Assembly: GCA_009845545.1 (NCBI GenBank)
Contig: VXZK01000055.1
Location: forward strand, 1 to 34,059
From: Candidatus Poribacteria bacterium
GTDB lineage: Bacteria > Poribacteria > WGA-4E > WGA-3G
Direction: 5' to 3'
Length of the DNA: 34,059 nt
Shown: piece by piece, positions 33,500 to 34,059 of the stretch
How positions within the stretch are numbered: position 1 is the stretch's first letter
How the letters are laid out: the number at the start of each line of letters is the position of its first letter
The notes under the pieces: generated by a model
What the model was told of the DNA's origin: nothing
What the model saw: only the letters and a program-made list of their open reading frames with translations
The model's database searches: none
Program-made: the position numbers and the translations under genes

Positions 33500-34059
33500 A
33501 TGGTTCTTTGGCAACGTATAAAGGTAGTAACAGAATACTGGAGAAAATGGAAATTTGGAGTTGGTTTTTACGGCGGACCTACACTGGTTATCGTTTTTGG
33601 TGTTCTCGAAAGAGATAAATTCACATCTGTTGACAAATCATTTGAATTACTATCAATTTATACAGCTGTTGCTGCTTTTGCTATAGCGTTGTTAATAGGA
33701 GTTATTGACGTTATTATGCTTCTTTCAGATTGGTATGCAAACAAAATAGAAAAAGAAAAACAGGCGCAAAAACAAATGCAAGAGTATATTGCAAACGAGG
33801 TTGTACGCCAGCGGACCCTAATGGATTTAATAGAAGCCGAGCAACGAGGTCTATCATTAGAAGAAATAATAAATGAATTAAAATTACCGCAAAAAATAGT
33901 TTTGTTGGATTTACAGACTATGGAACCTTTTGATTTAGCTATTCATGATAGTTCTGGAATTGAACGTGATATAAAAAATATTATCTGGCTAACTATCACG
34001 CTTAGACCTAACAATACTTATTCTTTGTCTGCTATTAGTAAGGGTGAAGATATTAATGG
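33500..34059 (+). CDS. Unrecognised two-TM membrane protein, 3' end outside window
   Basis: An open frame of 186 codons starts at the ATG at 33500, directly after an in-frame TAG (33497-33499), and runs to the window edge without a stop. Two hydrophobic segments (about 19-36 and 51-75) precede a charged, coiled-coil-like stretch (about 80-117, NKIEKEKQAQKQMQEY). A soluble region with mixed helix and strand follows. The likely topology is both ends in the cytoplasm. I recognise no family. The codons are visibly more AT-rich (many AAA, ATA, TTA) than in the rest of the window, and two palindromic elements lie just upstream, which fits recent acquisition. The ribosome binding site is poor. Confidence 0.65.
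   Translation, partial: MVLWQRIKVVTEYWRKWKFGVGFYGGPTLVIVFGVLERDKFTSVDKSFELLSIYTAVAAFAIALLIGVIDVIMLLSDWYANKIEKEKQAQKQMQEYIANEVVRQRTLMDLIEAEQRGLSLEEIINELKLPQKIVLLDLQTMEPFDLAIHDSSGIERDIKNIIWLTITLRPNNTYSLSAISKGEDIN

Noticed and set aside
1..34059. CRISPR array, tRNA or rRNA genes
   Set aside because: No regularly spaced direct repeats of the right size and no recognisable tRNA or rRNA sequence were seen by eye.

Overview
The window comes from a Gram-negative (diderm) bacterium. It carries a complete outer-membrane secretin, a TonB-dependent receptor and gmhA, an enzyme for LPS core heptose. The mix of a WD40-propeller protein, a DUF3352-type protein, a HEAT-repeat protein, a squalene-hopene-cyclase-like protein and dispersed palindromes built on GGTAGG-N-GCGGTT resembles what I associate with Candidatus Poribacteria. 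That placement is inference, not proof.

Layout. 1-1300: a WD40 propeller gene whose 5' end looks cut, followed by a rho-independent terminator. 1359-3658: gmhA and an AAA ATPase fused to a PD-(D/E)XK nuclease-like domain. 3734-5709: a two-subunit sodium:solute symporter with translationally coupled subunits. 5755-8624: an exported DUF3352-like protein and a membrane-anchored HEAT-repeat protein. 8625-9023: a gene-free leader with a palindromic repeat, a Fur-box-like site, further inverted repeats and a hairpin. 9024-22642: a type II secretion operon in the order gspE-F-G-H-I-J-K-L-M-D, ending in two hairpins, the second a good terminator. 22869-25290 (minus): a squalene-hopene-cyclase-like gene followed by a glycosyltransferase gene broken by two in-frame stop codons. 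25532-27559: a TonB-dependent receptor with a strong promoter. 27760-28203: a rhodanese. 28283-32954 (minus): glpK, a membrane histidine kinase and an NtrC-type response regulator in one tight operon. 32955-33499: gene-free, AT-rich DNA holding two miniature inverted-repeat elements. 33500-end: the start of an unrecognised two-TM membrane protein gene that runs off the window.

How the genes work together. The ten gsp genes encode the ATPase, inner-membrane platform, five pseudopilins and secretin of one machine. GspC and the prepilin peptidase GspO are not encoded here. Two components are enlarged: GspD has six N1-like periplasmic repeats instead of the usual three, and GspK has two extra ComEA-like helix-hairpin-helix modules. 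The glpK-kinase-regulator operon suggests, without proving it, that a sigma-54-dependent system is linked to glycerol metabolism.

The least explained features are the enlarged secretion machine, the small mobile palindromic elements (one with an 11-bp direct repeat at each side), the freshly decayed glycosyltransferase and the terminal membrane protein. I found no rRNA, tRNA, CRISPR array, integrase or intact transposase.
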